Shown: positions 54,601 to 63,402, counted from the first letter of the stretch. The stretch: 64,000 bases of DNA from Cyclobacteriaceae bacterium (GCA_016787645.1 JAEUUF010000013.1:434001-498000), one strand, 5' to 3'. A program made the numbers and translations. Notes: generated from the letters alone by a model not told the origin.

Positions 54601-55069
54601 AATCATAGTCACCCGACAGGTTGACGTTCATGATCGGCACTTCGGAAATATCAATCTCAATCACCTGTGGGTCATCCTTCAGGTCGGAAGGGAGATTGGG
54701 TTTCGCACGGTCCACCGCGTCGCTCACCTCCTGCTTGGCCTTGTCCACATCGATGTCAGTTTCAAACTCCACAATGATGTTGGAGAAACTCTGAACCGAA
54801 TTGCTCCGAATCTTTTTCACCCCGGAGATCGATTTCATCTCTTTTTCAATCTCCTTGGAAATCAGGTTCTCGATATCCGTCGGCGATGCCCCCGGGTATA
54901 TGGTCGCAACAAAAATCTGCGGAAACACCACCTCCGGGAAATTCTCCTTCGGCAGGCTGATGTACGTCATTACACCCGCGAGGCAGATGAAGATCGTGGC
55001 AATGTAAATACTGACGCGGTTATCAATCGCCCAACTGGTGGGCTTGAATTCCTTTTCTATGTCTTGCAT
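51650..55069 (-). CDS. RND efflux transporter permease subunit
   Basis: A 1139-residue inner-membrane proton-driven exporter of the HAE/AcrB kind. The usual porter and docking domains and 12 membrane segments are seen, with the proton-relay pair in GIVVDDAIVVIENTH of TM4. Between TM6 and TM7 (about residues 495-575) it has an extra block with the His-rich HDHDHGNK and two more hydrophobic segments, making it ~90 residues longer than AcrB. It is the last gene of the operon tetR-tolC-adaptor-RND and starts 27 bases after the adaptor gene. Substrates may be drugs or metals; the sequence does not settle it. Confidence 0.92.
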   Translation of the reverse strand: MQDIEKEFKPTSWAIDNRVSIYIATIFICLAGVMTYISLPKENFPEVVFPQIFVATIYPGASPTDIENLISKEIEKEMKSISGVKKIRSNSVQSFSNIIVEFETDIDVDKAKQEVSDAVDRAKPNLPSDLKDDPQVIEIDISEVPIMNVNLSGDYDLQTLKKYAEQMQDAIESIREIRRVDIVGALTREIQINVDMFRLASAGVSLDDIENAVRGENVIIPGGQLSVDGMKRSLTVNGEYTSAEQLSNTVVGSTKGGKIYLKDIASVVDSHKEQESFARLDKKNVVTLNVIKRSGENLVIASDQINEIVKNFKANILPPGVEVTITADQSENTRTTLHDLINTIIIGFILVTLILMFFMGATNAFFVGLSVPLSSFIAFLVFPTLDYTLNLMTLFSFLLALGIVVDDAIVVIENTHRVFDNGKVPIRKAAKIAAGEVFLPVLSGTMVVLAPFVPLAFWPGVIGKFMVYLPITLIVTLLASLVVAYIMNPVFAADFMKVHDHDHGNKFNTGYKIRAMVMISTSVIFYVLFFATHSEGVFGIANLVALAFLLYSLHHFWLSRVISHFQTDFWPLVQARYKKILAYLLLSWRPAAVVIGVVVLFFFSIALTAIRKPPVVFFPQGDPNFIFAYVTMPIGTDQRVTDSITSIVESRVTEIVGANNPIVESIISNVAVGASEDQFAGSNAQPHLGKVTVAFVGFAKRDGQSTKVYLDKIREGVKGIRGAEISVNQEQGGPPTGKPINIEIAADDFDVLVASADRVKRYLDSLQVPGVEELKSDFQSDKPEIIVTIDREKANRESISTAQIGMALNTAINGKEISKFRDANDDYEITLRIREDLRNDINTLMNLPLTYRDMSAGGKVREVPLSAVAKIEYSNSYAGIRRIDQKRVITLSSNVLGDFNANEVVADIQSHLSGLSLPDNVAVKMTGEQENQKETQDFLGVAFMIAFGLIFMILVTQFNSTSKPIIILAEIVFSIIGVLIGFSVTKMEISIVMSGVGVMALAGIVVRNGILLVEFTDLLRSQGMELREAIAEASKTRMTPVLLTAMAATLGLIPLAVGLNIDFVTLFTELNPHIFFGGDNVAFWGPLSWTMIFGLIFGTFLTLFLVPVMYLMVARLKERVFGSKPASEPSAGKTAMAVN

Positions 55070-55096
55070 AACAAACGAGTTGCTGAGTCCGGAGGA

Positions 55097-56224
55097 TTAG
55101 AATTTCACTACTTCACCGTCGTTGAGGCCCTGGTATCCCACCGTGATGACTTTGTCACCGGCGTTAAGACCAATCACCTGGGCATAGTTTCCATAAATGC
55201 CAGCTACCTCCACCACCTTGCGGCGCGCCACCATTTTATCTCCATCGGCAGCCGCGATATACACGACCTTCTCCTTGTTGATGTCCTGAACTACATTGAC
55301 GGGGACCGTTAACGCGTTAGGGACAGTCGTGAAGATAATTCTCAGGATGCTGGTCATGTTTGGACGTAAGTCGGTGTATCCTGGCAACTGCACCTCCACA
55401 GGGAACGTGCGTGAGAGCTGGTTGATCGTCTTGCCTACAAACGTGACCTTGGCCTCAATCTGGCGATCGATATCCGGGAAGGTAACCAAGGCTTTGTTTC
55501 CAACCTTGATGTCAACCACGTATGATTCAGAGATGTTGGCGATGATCTTCAGTTTGTCAAAGCTCACTACGCGGAACGCCGGCGCACCGGGAGCCACGTT
55601 TTGGCCAATCTTCACATCCACCGCGTCTACTGAACCCTCGATGGGCGATTTGATTTTGCTCATCTCCAACTGCTCATTGAGTGTGGCGAGGCGCTTCTCC
55701 AGGGATTCTTTATTATTCTTGGCCTGCAGGTACTGCACCTCCGTACCGATCTTCTGTTCCCAGAGATTCTTCTGGCGTTGGTACACCGTGTTGGCCAGTT
55801 CGATGGAAGACTTTAGTTCATTGATGCTGCTCACAATAACTGAGTTGTCGATCTGAGCCAGCACCTGTCCTTTGCGAACCACTTGTCCTTCCTGGGCATA
55901 CACAGCTGAAAGCACGCCCATGGTCTTTGCGCTCACCAGGATATTATCGACGGCCTCCACCGATCCCTGTGTTTGCACATAGTAATCAAAGGGCCTTGGA
56001 GTTAGCTCCTGGACTGCCACTTCTTTTGACTTGGTTGTGGTGGCCGCGGGATTGGCGTGACTCACTTCAGCTTCCAGTGTACGAATCTGGGAGTCAATGG
56101 CGGCACGCTGCTTCTTGAGCTCCTCCAACTGGGTTTGAGGGTCTTTTGAACCTGCACTGCAGGCAGCCAATACGGTGGCGATCATCAGTGCGGAAAGAAC
56201 GGAAAGTAATGTTCTGGTTTTCAT
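55097..56224 (-). CDS. RND efflux periplasmic adaptor (HlyD/MFP family) lipoprotein
   Basis: A 375-residue adaptor that bridges the RND pump and the TolC-like channel. The leader ends in a lipobox (VLAACSAG), so it is anchored in the inner membrane. There is a coiled-coil hairpin (about 30-50 and 135-200), a lipoyl-like domain (EAVDNILVSAKTMGVLSAVYAQEGQVVRKGQ) and beta-barrel segments with the C-terminal VITVGYQGLNDGE. It lies eight bases after the TolC-like gene. Confidence 0.9.
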   Translation of the reverse strand: MKTRTLLSVLSALMIATVLAACSAGSKDPQTQLEELKKQRAAIDSQIRTLEAEVSHANPAATTTKSKEVAVQELTPRPFDYYVQTQGSVEAVDNILVSAKTMGVLSAVYAQEGQVVRKGQVLAQIDNSVIVSSINELKSSIELANTVYQRQKNLWEQKIGTEVQYLQAKNNKESLEKRLATLNEQLEMSKIKSPIEGSVDAVDVKIGQNVAPGAPAFRVVSFDKLKIIANISESYVVDIKVGNKALVTFPDIDRQIEAKVTFVGKTINQLSRTFPVEVQLPGYTDLRPNMTSILRIIFTTVPNALTVPVNVVQDINKEKVVYIAAADGDKMVARRKVVEVAGIYGNYAQVIGLNAGDKVITVGYQGLNDGEVVKF

Positions 56225-56232
56225 CGGAGTGC

Positions 56233-57690
56233 TTATTTACCTGACTTGATTAATGAATTATTCTCATACGTGGAAGGGAGCAAGCGACCAAACGCTTTGT
56301 CGAGATCCACTTTGGCAACCATGGCGTCGAAGAGCGCAGCATAATAGTTGGTCTGTGCCTGGCGAAGCGCGCTTTCTGCATCCGTGACTTCCAGGCTGGA
56401 CCCAACGCCCTGCTCATACTTGATCTTGGTTACTCTCGCCACATTCCCGGCCAGCTCCTGGTTTTCGCGCTGGGAAATGAGCGTACGGAGCGCATTTTCA
56501 AAACTCAAGGAGGCCTGTTTGATCTCGAGGTCAATGGCATTCCGGAGGTTCACAAAATTGTTATCGATTTGCATGAGCTTCAGTTTCTCTTGCTGAATAC
56601 GCGCGGACCGGGACAGGCCGGTGAAAATCGGAACGTTTAGGCTGACACCTACCTGGGAGAAGCTGTACCACTTGTCAGGGCCAATGGTGCTTGTTTCGGC
56701 GATACCCGAATTGGTGGTGAAGAGTCCGCCAATGTCTGTGGATTGCGAAGAGGCGCCCAGGCTTCCGAAAGCGGAAATCACCGGTATCGCTGTCGCATAC
56801 TGATTCTTCACGTTGAGTTGTTGCAACCGCTGGTTCACTTCCAACACCTTGTAATCGGGGCGCTGGCGGTAGTCCCAGCCATCGCGTGAATACTGAGCCA
56901 TTGTAGTGTCCACCTTCACTTCCTGGATATTGCCCAGGATTTCGATGGGCTGATCCTGGGGATAGTTCATCTGGAATTTCAGGAGTTGCAGGCCGAGCTC
57001 GTTCAGGTTTAGAAACTTGTCGCGCTCGGTAATGAGGTTGTTCAGTGTCACCCGCACTCGGTCTACATCAATACTTTCGGCAAACCCGTTCTGGTTGAGG
57101 GCCCGGGTGTTTCGCAAAAGGGAATCCACACGGGCGATGTTGGCATCAAACAAGCGGGTGCGCTCGCGGTTGATCAGCACGGCGTAATAAGCCTTCGTAA
57201 CCTGCTGAATAATATCTTCCTGGGTCTGTTCCGTGGTTTTCACGGCCAGGTCCTTGTAGGTACTGGCTGCCTTCAGGCCCACCAGGTAGGATCCGTTGAA
57301 GATAAGCTGGTTGAGCGTCAGGGTAGCATTCCCCGAATTCTTCAGCTGAAAAAAGTTCCGCGATGCGACTACGTCTCCCACCTTGATGCCCGGCACGCCC
57401 GAAAGGTCTCCGAGGAAACTGTTCGGCCCATTGTACTGGGCAAAAAAGCGTGGCAGTTCAGGGTTGGATACCACGGAAGCTGAGCCAGAAATCTGCGGCA
57501 GACCGATGCCAATGGTTTCGTTCACCTTGGCTTTGGCAATCTGCTGATCCAATAAGGCATTCTTGGATCGCACGGAGTTTTGCAGGGCAAACTGAATCGC
57601 TTCTTCCAGCGTGAATGAGCTGGTGGCCGGGGTTTGACCGTATCCTGCCGTGACCCCAAGCGCGAGAAGTAAAACAAATAACCTTTTCAT
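56233..57690 (-). CDS. TolC family outer membrane efflux protein
   Basis: A 485-residue outer membrane factor. A signal peptide (ending in AGYGQ) comes before the tandem OEP repeats: FTLEEAIQFALQNSVRSKNALLDQQ and, in the second half, RIQQEKLKLMQIDNNFVNLRNAIDLEIKQA with ISQRENQELAGNVARVTKIKYEQGVGSSLEVTD. These make the helical tunnel and barrel of a trimeric channel. Its ATG overlaps the tetR stop (ATGA at 57690-57687). It works with the adaptor and the RND pump encoded next. Confidence 0.92.
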   Translation of the reverse strand: MKRLFVLLLALGVTAGYGQTPATSSFTLEEAIQFALQNSVRSKNALLDQQIAKAKVNETIGIGLPQISGSASVVSNPELPRFFAQYNGPNSFLGDLSGVPGIKVGDVVASRNFFQLKNSGNATLTLNQLIFNGSYLVGLKAASTYKDLAVKTTEQTQEDIIQQVTKAYYAVLINRERTRLFDANIARVDSLLRNTRALNQNGFAESIDVDRVRVTLNNLITERDKFLNLNELGLQLLKFQMNYPQDQPIEILGNIQEVKVDTTMAQYSRDGWDYRQRPDYKVLEVNQRLQQLNVKNQYATAIPVISAFGSLGASSQSTDIGGLFTTNSGIAETSTIGPDKWYSFSQVGVSLNVPIFTGLSRSARIQQEKLKLMQIDNNFVNLRNAIDLEIKQASLSFENALRTLISQRENQELAGNVARVTKIKYEQGVGSSLEVTDAESALRQAQTNYYAALFDAMVAKVDLDKAFGRLLPSTYENNSLIKSGK

Positions 57691-58334
57691 AGTATCGGAG
57701 AGATTAATTCAAGATTTGAGGAAAGCTGCTGCTTATACTTTTCATAAACTTTTCTGCCTTTGTCGGTGAGCACGCCGTAAACAAAATGCTCGAACAACTG
57801 GAGGTTGACTTCGGCCAGGTTGTACCGGTCGGCCGGGAAAACCCGCTCATCAAAAGTGATCTGTACCAACTCGAGGCGGGCAATGGCAAGAATGTCCGTA
57901 TTGATCTCTGGCCGGAAGAAACCTTCCGCAATGCCCTGCTTCAGGTTGCGTATGATGGACTGGCCGATGTGCTCCTGCTTGTGCGTCAGCCATGCACCCC
58001 AAGCTTTGGGATGAAACTTTTGCAGGTCAAACAGCAGCGATGGGTTCATCTTCTGGAGATCTTTCTTGATGCACGTGGAGATCTTTACCAATTCGTCAAT
58101 CGCATTCTCCGCTTCGGCCCGGAGACCATCGTACTGAATTTGCTCCTGCTTGAGGTGAAACTCAGCCACGATCGTCACGATTTCGTCTTTGTCGGCGAAG
58201 TATTGGTACAGTGTCTTTTTGGAAACGGACAGATGCCTGGCGATGTCATCCATGGATACACTCCGCACGCCATACTTCATGAAAAGCTCCATGGCGCCCC
58301 GCACAATCCGATCTTTTATGTCTTTTTCTTCCAT
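57687..58334 (-). CDS. TetR/AcrR family regulator of the efflux operon
   Basis: A 215-residue repressor. The N-terminal HTH is RIVRGAMELFMKYGVRSVSMDDIARHLSVSKKTLYQYFADKDEIV; the rest is a helical ligand domain. The start is ATG 58334; the longer frame to 58364 is rejected because it starts inside the promoter. It is the first gene of the efflux operon, so it controls itself and the pump through the perfect 12-bp palindrome directly upstream (58350-58381). The inducer is likely a pump substrate. Confidence 0.9.
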   Translation of the reverse strand: MEEKDIKDRIVRGAMELFMKYGVRSVSMDDIARHLSVSKKTLYQYFADKDEIVTIVAEFHLKQEQIQYDGLRAEAENAIDELVKISTCIKKDLQKMNPSLLFDLQKFHPKAWGAWLTHKQEHIGQSIIRNLKQGIAEGFFRPEINTDILAIARLELVQITFDERVFPADRYNLAEVNLQLFEHFVYGVLTDKGRKVYEKYKQQLSSNLELISPIL

Positions 58335-58342
58335 AATGGTCG

Positions 58343-58381
58343 CAAAACTATGGAAACTTTTCACATACCAAAAGTTTCCAT
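58343..58381 (-). promoter_or_regulatory. TetR operator overlapping the efflux promoter
   Basis: ATGGAAACTTTT (58350-58361) and AAAAGTTTCCAT (58370-58381) are perfect complements with an 8-base spacer. The minus-strand promoter elements, TTTG (58372-58369) and TAGTTTTG (58350-58343, exact TAnnTTTG), lie 18 bases apart, and the operator covers both. Bound repressor would block RNA polymerase. The -7 box ends only eight bases before ATG 58334, so the message may be leaderless. Confidence 0.75.
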
Positions 58382-58460
58382 GGTTTCCTTATACGCCTGT
58401 TTTTGAAGAAGGTTGGGGGTTTTCTAAAAAAAATGGGAAATTTTTCGTCTAAAAAGCCGG

Positions 58461-58838
58461 TCAGGAGGCTGCCGGGCCCTCCGACGAGGGAGCCGGTGAC
58501 TCATACCGGGGCCGGCACCATTTTTCTTTCATCCGGGCCTTTACCCGTTCTCTTTCCTCGGGAGTCATTGCCTGCCAGCGGGATTTCCAATAGTAGCCGG
58601 GGCCACCTTTGTAGTGAGACCACCGACGTCCGCCCCCGATGGGCCATAGCAGGATCTTAAGCAAGGCCAATAATCCCAGCGTTTGCCAAAACGTAATGAG
58701 CGGGCCGGCAAACAGGGTGGGCACAAGCCAGTTCCAAAGGGTTTGGGTCAGGTAGGTAAGGCCTGCGAGGAAGAGCAGGAAGGCCGCAAAGACCAGCACG
58801 CCAATCGCTGTCATCCGAAATATCTTGTTCTGTATCAT
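58461..58838 (-). CDS. Small membrane protein encoded after an ECF sigma factor
   Basis: A 125-residue protein with two hydrophobic segments (about 10-35 and 38-65: MTAIGVLVFAAFLLFLAGL; LITFWQTLGLLALLKILLW) and a basic, aromatic soluble tail with YYWKSRWQAMTPEERERVKARM. It has no resemblance that I recognise to FecR or zinc anti-sigma factors. It lies 21 bases after the sigma gene and is probably co-transcribed. A role in controlling the sigma factor is possible but only inferred from position. Confidence 0.65.
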   Translation of the reverse strand: MIQNKIFRMTAIGVLVFAAFLLFLAGLTYLTQTLWNWLVPTLFAGPLITFWQTLGLLALLKILLWPIGGGRRWSHYKGGPGYYWKSRWQAMTPEERERVKARMKEKWCRPRYESPAPSSEGPAAS

Positions 58839-58859
58839 ATCCTTAGCTTGAAAAAGCGT

Positions 58860-59450
58860 TTAATCGTTTCCTATCACATCGTCATAAAACTGTTGGAGTC
58901 GTTTGCGCAGCGCCAGGATCGCATACCGTTTGCGCGAGAGTAGCGTATTGATCGACACGCCCGTGCGTTCGGCAATCTCACGGAAACTCTGCTCTTCAAT
59001 CTCGTTAAGAATGAATATTTCCCGTTGCTCGGCCGGCAGGTCGTCCAGGGCCAGGGTGATCTCATCCCAAATTGCATCCCGAAGCAGAGTGCCTTCCGGG
59101 GTGTTATCCAAATCGGGTAATATCTCTTGTAACGTTAAGGGTGCATCTTCCTCCTGCGAGGTGGAGCCATCCAGTGTAGCTACCTTCGGGCGCGCCGCAT
59201 CCCGCCGGTAACGGTCAATGATTTTGTTTCTCGCCACGCTGTATAACCAGGAAGTCACGCGATCCATTGACTCAATGGCCTCAAAGCCAGCCACAAATTG
59301 GTAGAACACATCCTGCAGGATGTCTTCTGCTTCCTCCGTTGACGAAACCTTACCGCGGATGAAGCTTAGTAGCTTACCTCGCTCCTTGCGGAATGTTTGT
59401 TGCTTGATTTCCTCCATGAGGGCGATGTCCATGGCCATAGCTCGCTGCAT
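58860..59450 (-). CDS. ECF RNA polymerase sigma factor
   Basis: A 196-residue sigma-70 family protein of the extracytoplasmic function type. Region 2 (about 25-95) includes EEAEDILQDVFYQFVAGFE and the -10-binding TSWLYSVARNKIIDRYRR; region 4 (about 130-190) includes LPAEQREIFILNEIEEQSFREIAERTGVSINTLLSRKRYAI, an HTH. The start could be ATG 59450, 59438 or 59432. In Bacteroidota such sigma factors are usually paired with an anti-sigma; the gene following is a small membrane protein that does not look like a known type. A short inverted repeat (TTTGGA/TCCAAA at 59482-59500) lies in the upstream gap; no promoter is certain there. Confidence 0.9.
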   Translation of the reverse strand: MQRAMAMDIALMEEIKQQTFRKERGKLLSFIRGKVSSTEEAEDILQDVFYQFVAGFEAIESMDRVTSWLYSVARNKIIDRYRRDAARPKVATLDGSTSQEEDAPLTLQEILPDLDNTPEGTLLRDAIWDEITLALDDLPAEQREIFILNEIEEQSFREIAERTGVSINTLLSRKRYAILALRKRLQQFYDDVIGND

Positions 59451-59661
59451 GCCTCTAAAGACGCGAACCAGTGGGGTTTATTTTGGAAAGATGCTCCAAA
59501 GATCAAAGATTTTTCAAGATCGCGTTACCTGTCCTCTTTCCGCCAAGAGCCTTGAGCTAAAAGCTTTAAGCTTAATGCCAGCACCCCGGCAATGGGTACC
59601 GACCACCAGTACTTAGCACTCTCACCCATTTCTGCTATTTTTACGCCTCGCAACCACCTCC

Positions 59662-62600
59662 ATGATTCTTTACTTCAGGTCTACGGCCGGCACCCTTTTC
59701 GGGGTCGGGCACGCTCACCCTTTTTCTGTTGAAGACATTGAAAAACTCATCTGGCTCCTCGGGGGGGCCAAGCCCCTGCCTGACAAGTCGCTGGAGGGTT
59801 ATTTCGTAGGTCCGCGAAAGGAAATGGTCACTCCCTGGAGTACCAACGCGGTAGAAATTACCCAGACTATGGGAATAGCCGGTATCCAGCGGATGGAGGA
59901 GTTTTCAGTTCACGCCAATGAAAAGGTGCGGATTGATCCCATGCTGCAGGCCATTTACCGAACGATTGACCAGGACACTTTTACAATCCACCATACCCCG
60001 GAGCCGGTACTGGAAATCGATAACATCGGAAAATACAACGACCAGGAGGGCCTTGCCTTAAGTGCTGAGGAGATTGATTACCTCAATGAAGTCAGTAGGC
60101 AACTGGGAAGAAAACTAACGGACAGTGAAGTGTTTGGTTTCTCCCAGGTGAACTCAGAACACTGCCGCCACAAGATTTTCAATGGCAGCTTCGTCATTGA
60201 CGGCAAAGAAAAACCCGCTACCCTTTTCCAACTGATTAAGAAAACTTCAAAGCAACACCCCAACTATATCGTTTCTGCCTATAAAGACAACGTGGCCTTC
60301 ATCAAAGGACCGGTCATCGAGCAGTTTGCACCGAAGCGTCAGGATGTACCCGATTTCTTTGAGCTCAAAGAAGTTGCGTCCGTGATCTCGTTGAAGGCAG
60401 AGACGCACAATTTTCCTACCACCGTCGAGCCGTTTAACGGAGCAGCCACCGGATCCGGAGGTGAAATCCGTGACCGACTGGCCGGCGGCAAAGGATCCCT
60501 GCCCCTGGCCGGAACTGCCGTTTACATGACGTCGTATCCTCGTCTCGACAACGGTCGCGCCTGGGAAAAAAACCTGGCGCCACGGAAGTGGCTGTACCAG
60601 ACTCCACTCGAAATCCTCATCAAGGCCTCCGATGGGGCCAGCGATTTTGGCAACAAGTTCGGACAGCCGCTCATCTGCGGCAGCCTGTTCACGTTTGAAC
60701 ATGAAGAACCCTCCAGGCATCACGGCTTTGATAAAGTGATCATGCTCGCCGGTGGAGTAGGATTCGGCAAGGAAAAAGACAGCCAAAAGGAGGAGGTCAA
60801 GGCAGGCGATGTAATTGTTCTTTTAGGCGGTGACAATTACCGCATTGGCATGGGCGGCAGTGCCGTTTCTTCGGTAGCCACGGGTCAATATGGCAATGCC
60901 ATCGAACTCAATGCCGTTCAACGCTCCAACCCGGAGATGCAAAAACGGGTGATGAACGCAATCCGGGCGATGGTGGAATCAGACAACAATCCAATTGTTT
61001 CTGTTCATGACCATGGCGCGGGTGGTCACCTGAATTGCTTCTCTGAACTACTTGAAGCAACCGGCGGCACCATTGAAATTGACAACCTCCCGGTTGGAGA
61101 TCCTACGCTATCCTCCAAAGAAATCATCAGCAACGAATCGCAGGAACGCATGGGCATCGCCATCCATGCAAAAGATGTTGATGCGCTTCGTCGCGTGGCC
61201 GAACGTGAACGGGCACCCATGTATGAAGTCGGCAAGGCCACCGGTGATCACCGGCTTTCCTTTGTCCGCAAGAACAACAGCATTCCCCCGGTAAACTTGC
61301 GGGTGAGCGACCTCTTTGGTTCCTCCCCGAAGACAATTATCAGGGACACGACGGTATTGGAAACACGCCCTGAATTAACCTATGATGAATCCAGGATTCA
61401 GGAGTACCTCAACCTGGTTTTGCAGCTCGAAGCGGTAGCCTGCAAGGATTGGCTCACGAACAAGGTCGATCGTTGTGTTACGGGTAAAGTAGCCACACAG
61501 CAGACTTGCGGAGCCATCCAGCTTCCGCTCAACAACGTGTCCGTGATGGCGCTCGATTTCCTCAGTCACAAAGGAGTGGCCACATCGATTGGGCATGCCC
61601 CCGGCGCGGCGTTGATTGATCCTGCGAAAGGAAGTCGGCTTGCCATCGCCGAGGCACTCACCAACCTGGTATGGGCCCCATTGACTCACGGATTGAAAGG
61701 TGTTTCGCTCAGCGCGAACTGGATGTGGCCGGCGAAGAATGCTGGCGAGAACGCAAGATTATATCAGGCCGTCGAGGCTGTCAGTGATTTTGCCTGCGAA
61801 CTGGGCATCAACATTCCGACCGGAAAGGACTCGCTTTCCATGACCCAGAAGTATCCGAACGGTGAGGTGGTTTTCTCTCCCGGTACAGTGATCATTTCGG
61901 CCGTGGCCGAAGCCGAGGACATCCGGAAGACAGTCTCCCCGGATCTGAAGCCCGTGGTGGGTAGCAAGCTCATCTACATTGACTTTTCCGGTGATAGTCC
62001 TGCGCTTGGCGGCAGCAGCTTCGCACAAGTTATTAACCAGTTGGGAAATACCGCGCCAACGGTAAAAAACAGCGCCCAATTTGCCAGGGCATTTGAAAGC
62101 GTTCAACAGTTGATCAAAAGAAACTTGATCCTTTCCGGGCATGACATTTCTGCGGGCGGGATGATTACCGCCCTGTTGGAGATGTGTTTTCCCACTCCGG
62201 GTGTTGGTATTCGTGCTGACATTTCAGCTCTTGGCCCGGATGGACTACTTGTGCTTTTCAATGAAAATCCTGGCGTAGTCATCCAGGTAGAGGGCGATGT
62301 GGTTTCGAACCAGCTGAAAGCAGCTGGGATTTCGCATCAGACGATCGGCGAAGTCATCTCTTCAGAAACACTTGATATCAAGACGCAAAGACAAACGTTG
62401 TCCATCGTTATTGCGGAGGCTCGTGCTACCTGGTTCCGTACATCTTATCTATTTGACAAGGTGCAACGTGTGAAAGGGCATGCGGAGAAGCGACGCGATA
62501 ATTTCTCGAAGCAAATGTTGTCCTACTCATTCCAACCGAAGTTCGATGGCAAGTTTGCCACCTACGGGATTGATCCACGGCGCAGGGTGGCTTCGGGGAT

Positions 62601-63375
62601 AAAGGCGGCCATCATTCGCGAAAAAGGGGTGAACAGCGATCGCGAAATGGCATACTCTTTATACCTCGCTGGTTTCGATGTCAAGGATGTGCATATGACC
62701 GACTTGGTATCGGGTCGGGAGGATCTTTCGGGTGTGAACATGATTGTGTTTGTGGGCGGATTTTCCAATTCGGATGTGCTGGGATCAGCAAAAGGCTGGG
62801 CCGGGGCTTTCTTGTTCAATCCGAAGGCAAAGGCTGCGTTGGATAATTTTTACGCACGCCCTGATACGCTAAGTCTTGGCGTTTGCAACGGATGTCAGCT
62901 CATGATGGAATTGGGGCTGGTGTATCGGGAGATGGATATGGGCTCCCATCCCAAGATGCACCACAATGGCTCTGGCCGGTTTGAGTCTTCCTTCATCACC
63001 ATTAATATCCCGGAGAATAATTCGGTCCTGCTGAAGAGTTACGCAGGTGCCCGCCTGGGTGTGTGGCTGGCGCACGGCGAAGGTCGATTCAGCCTCGGGG
63101 ATACCAGAAAGTATGCTGTGGCGGCCACGTATGGTCACGCCGAGTACCCGGGCAATCCCAATGATTCCGATGGTGCCGTGGCCGCCCTTTGTTCCCGTGA
63201 TGGCCGCCACCTGGCCATCATGCCCCATATCGAGCGGTCGCTGTTCCCCTGGAACTGGCCTTACTACACTCGCTCGAAACAGTCGGATGAGGTAGGCCCC
63301 TGGATAGAAGCATTTGTGAATGCCCGGGAGTGGGTCAAGTCAACCATGACGAATCTGAAGGCTCATCAAGGTTAA
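59662..63375 (+). CDS. purL: Phosphoribosylformylglycinamidine synthase
   Basis: Fourth step of purine synthesis: FGAR plus glutamine and ATP give FGAM. The 1237-residue protein is the large one-chain form. The order is FGAR-AT N-terminal domain (about 1-130), linker, two AIRS-like ATP-binding halves (about 240-780, with SLKAETHNFPTTVEPFNGAATG and GGHLNCFSELLEATGG), then a glutaminase domain with Cys1075 (VCNGCQLM) and the His-Glu end in MPHIERSLFPWNW. A TATTTTTA at 59636-59643 could be part of its promoter; the rest of the 211-base gap to the sigma gene has no visible gene. Confidence 0.96.
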   Translation: MILYFRSTAGTLFGVGHAHPFSVEDIEKLIWLLGGAKPLPDKSLEGYFVGPRKEMVTPWSTNAVEITQTMGIAGIQRMEEFSVHANEKVRIDPMLQAIYRTIDQDTFTIHHTPEPVLEIDNIGKYNDQEGLALSAEEIDYLNEVSRQLGRKLTDSEVFGFSQVNSEHCRHKIFNGSFVIDGKEKPATLFQLIKKTSKQHPNYIVSAYKDNVAFIKGPVIEQFAPKRQDVPDFFELKEVASVISLKAETHNFPTTVEPFNGAATGSGGEIRDRLAGGKGSLPLAGTAVYMTSYPRLDNGRAWEKNLAPRKWLYQTPLEILIKASDGASDFGNKFGQPLICGSLFTFEHEEPSRHHGFDKVIMLAGGVGFGKEKDSQKEEVKAGDVIVLLGGDNYRIGMGGSAVSSVATGQYGNAIELNAVQRSNPEMQKRVMNAIRAMVESDNNPIVSVHDHGAGGHLNCFSELLEATGGTIEIDNLPVGDPTLSSKEIISNESQERMGIAIHAKDVDALRRVAERERAPMYEVGKATGDHRLSFVRKNNSIPPVNLRVSDLFGSSPKTIIRDTTVLETRPELTYDESRIQEYLNLVLQLEAVACKDWLTNKVDRCVTGKVATQQTCGAIQLPLNNVSVMALDFLSHKGVATSIGHAPGAALIDPAKGSRLAIAEALTNLVWAPLTHGLKGVSLSANWMWPAKNAGENARLYQAVEAVSDFACELGINIPTGKDSLSMTQKYPNGEVVFSPGTVIISAVAEAEDIRKTVSPDLKPVVGSKLIYIDFSGDSPALGGSSFAQVINQLGNTAPTVKNSAQFARAFESVQQLIKRNLILSGHDISAGGMITALLEMCFPTPGVGIRADISALGPDGLLVLFNENPGVVIQVEGDVVSNQLKAAGISHQTIGEVISSETLDIKTQRQTLSIVIAEARATWFRTSYLFDKVQRVKGHAEKRRDNFSKQMLSYSFQPKFDGKFATYGIDPRRRVASGIKAAIIREKGVNSDREMAYSLYLAGFDVKDVHMTDLVSGREDLSGVNMIVFVGGFSNSDVLGSAKGWAGAFLFNPKAKAALDNFYARPDTLSLGVCNGCQLMMELGLVYREMDMGSHPKMHHNGSGRFESSFITINIPENNSVLLKSYAGARLGVWLAHGEGRFSLGDTRKYAVAATYGHAEYPGNPNDSDGAVAALCSRDGRHLAIMPHIERSLFPWNWPYYTRSKQSDEVGPWIEAFVNAREWVKSTMTNLKAHQG

Positions 63376-63402
63376 CATTTTAACAACCCAATTTCACCGA
63401 TC

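Noticed and set aside
54335-55312. Long plus-strand open frame of 325 codons
   Set aside because: It is antisense to the RND and adaptor genes, has no family motif and its composition mirrors their codon bias.
58461-58475. Possible terminator around the end of the sigma operon (GCCCGG/CCGGC then TTTTT on the minus strand)
   Set aside because: The stem needs a bulge and overlaps the stop codon; not strong enough to list.
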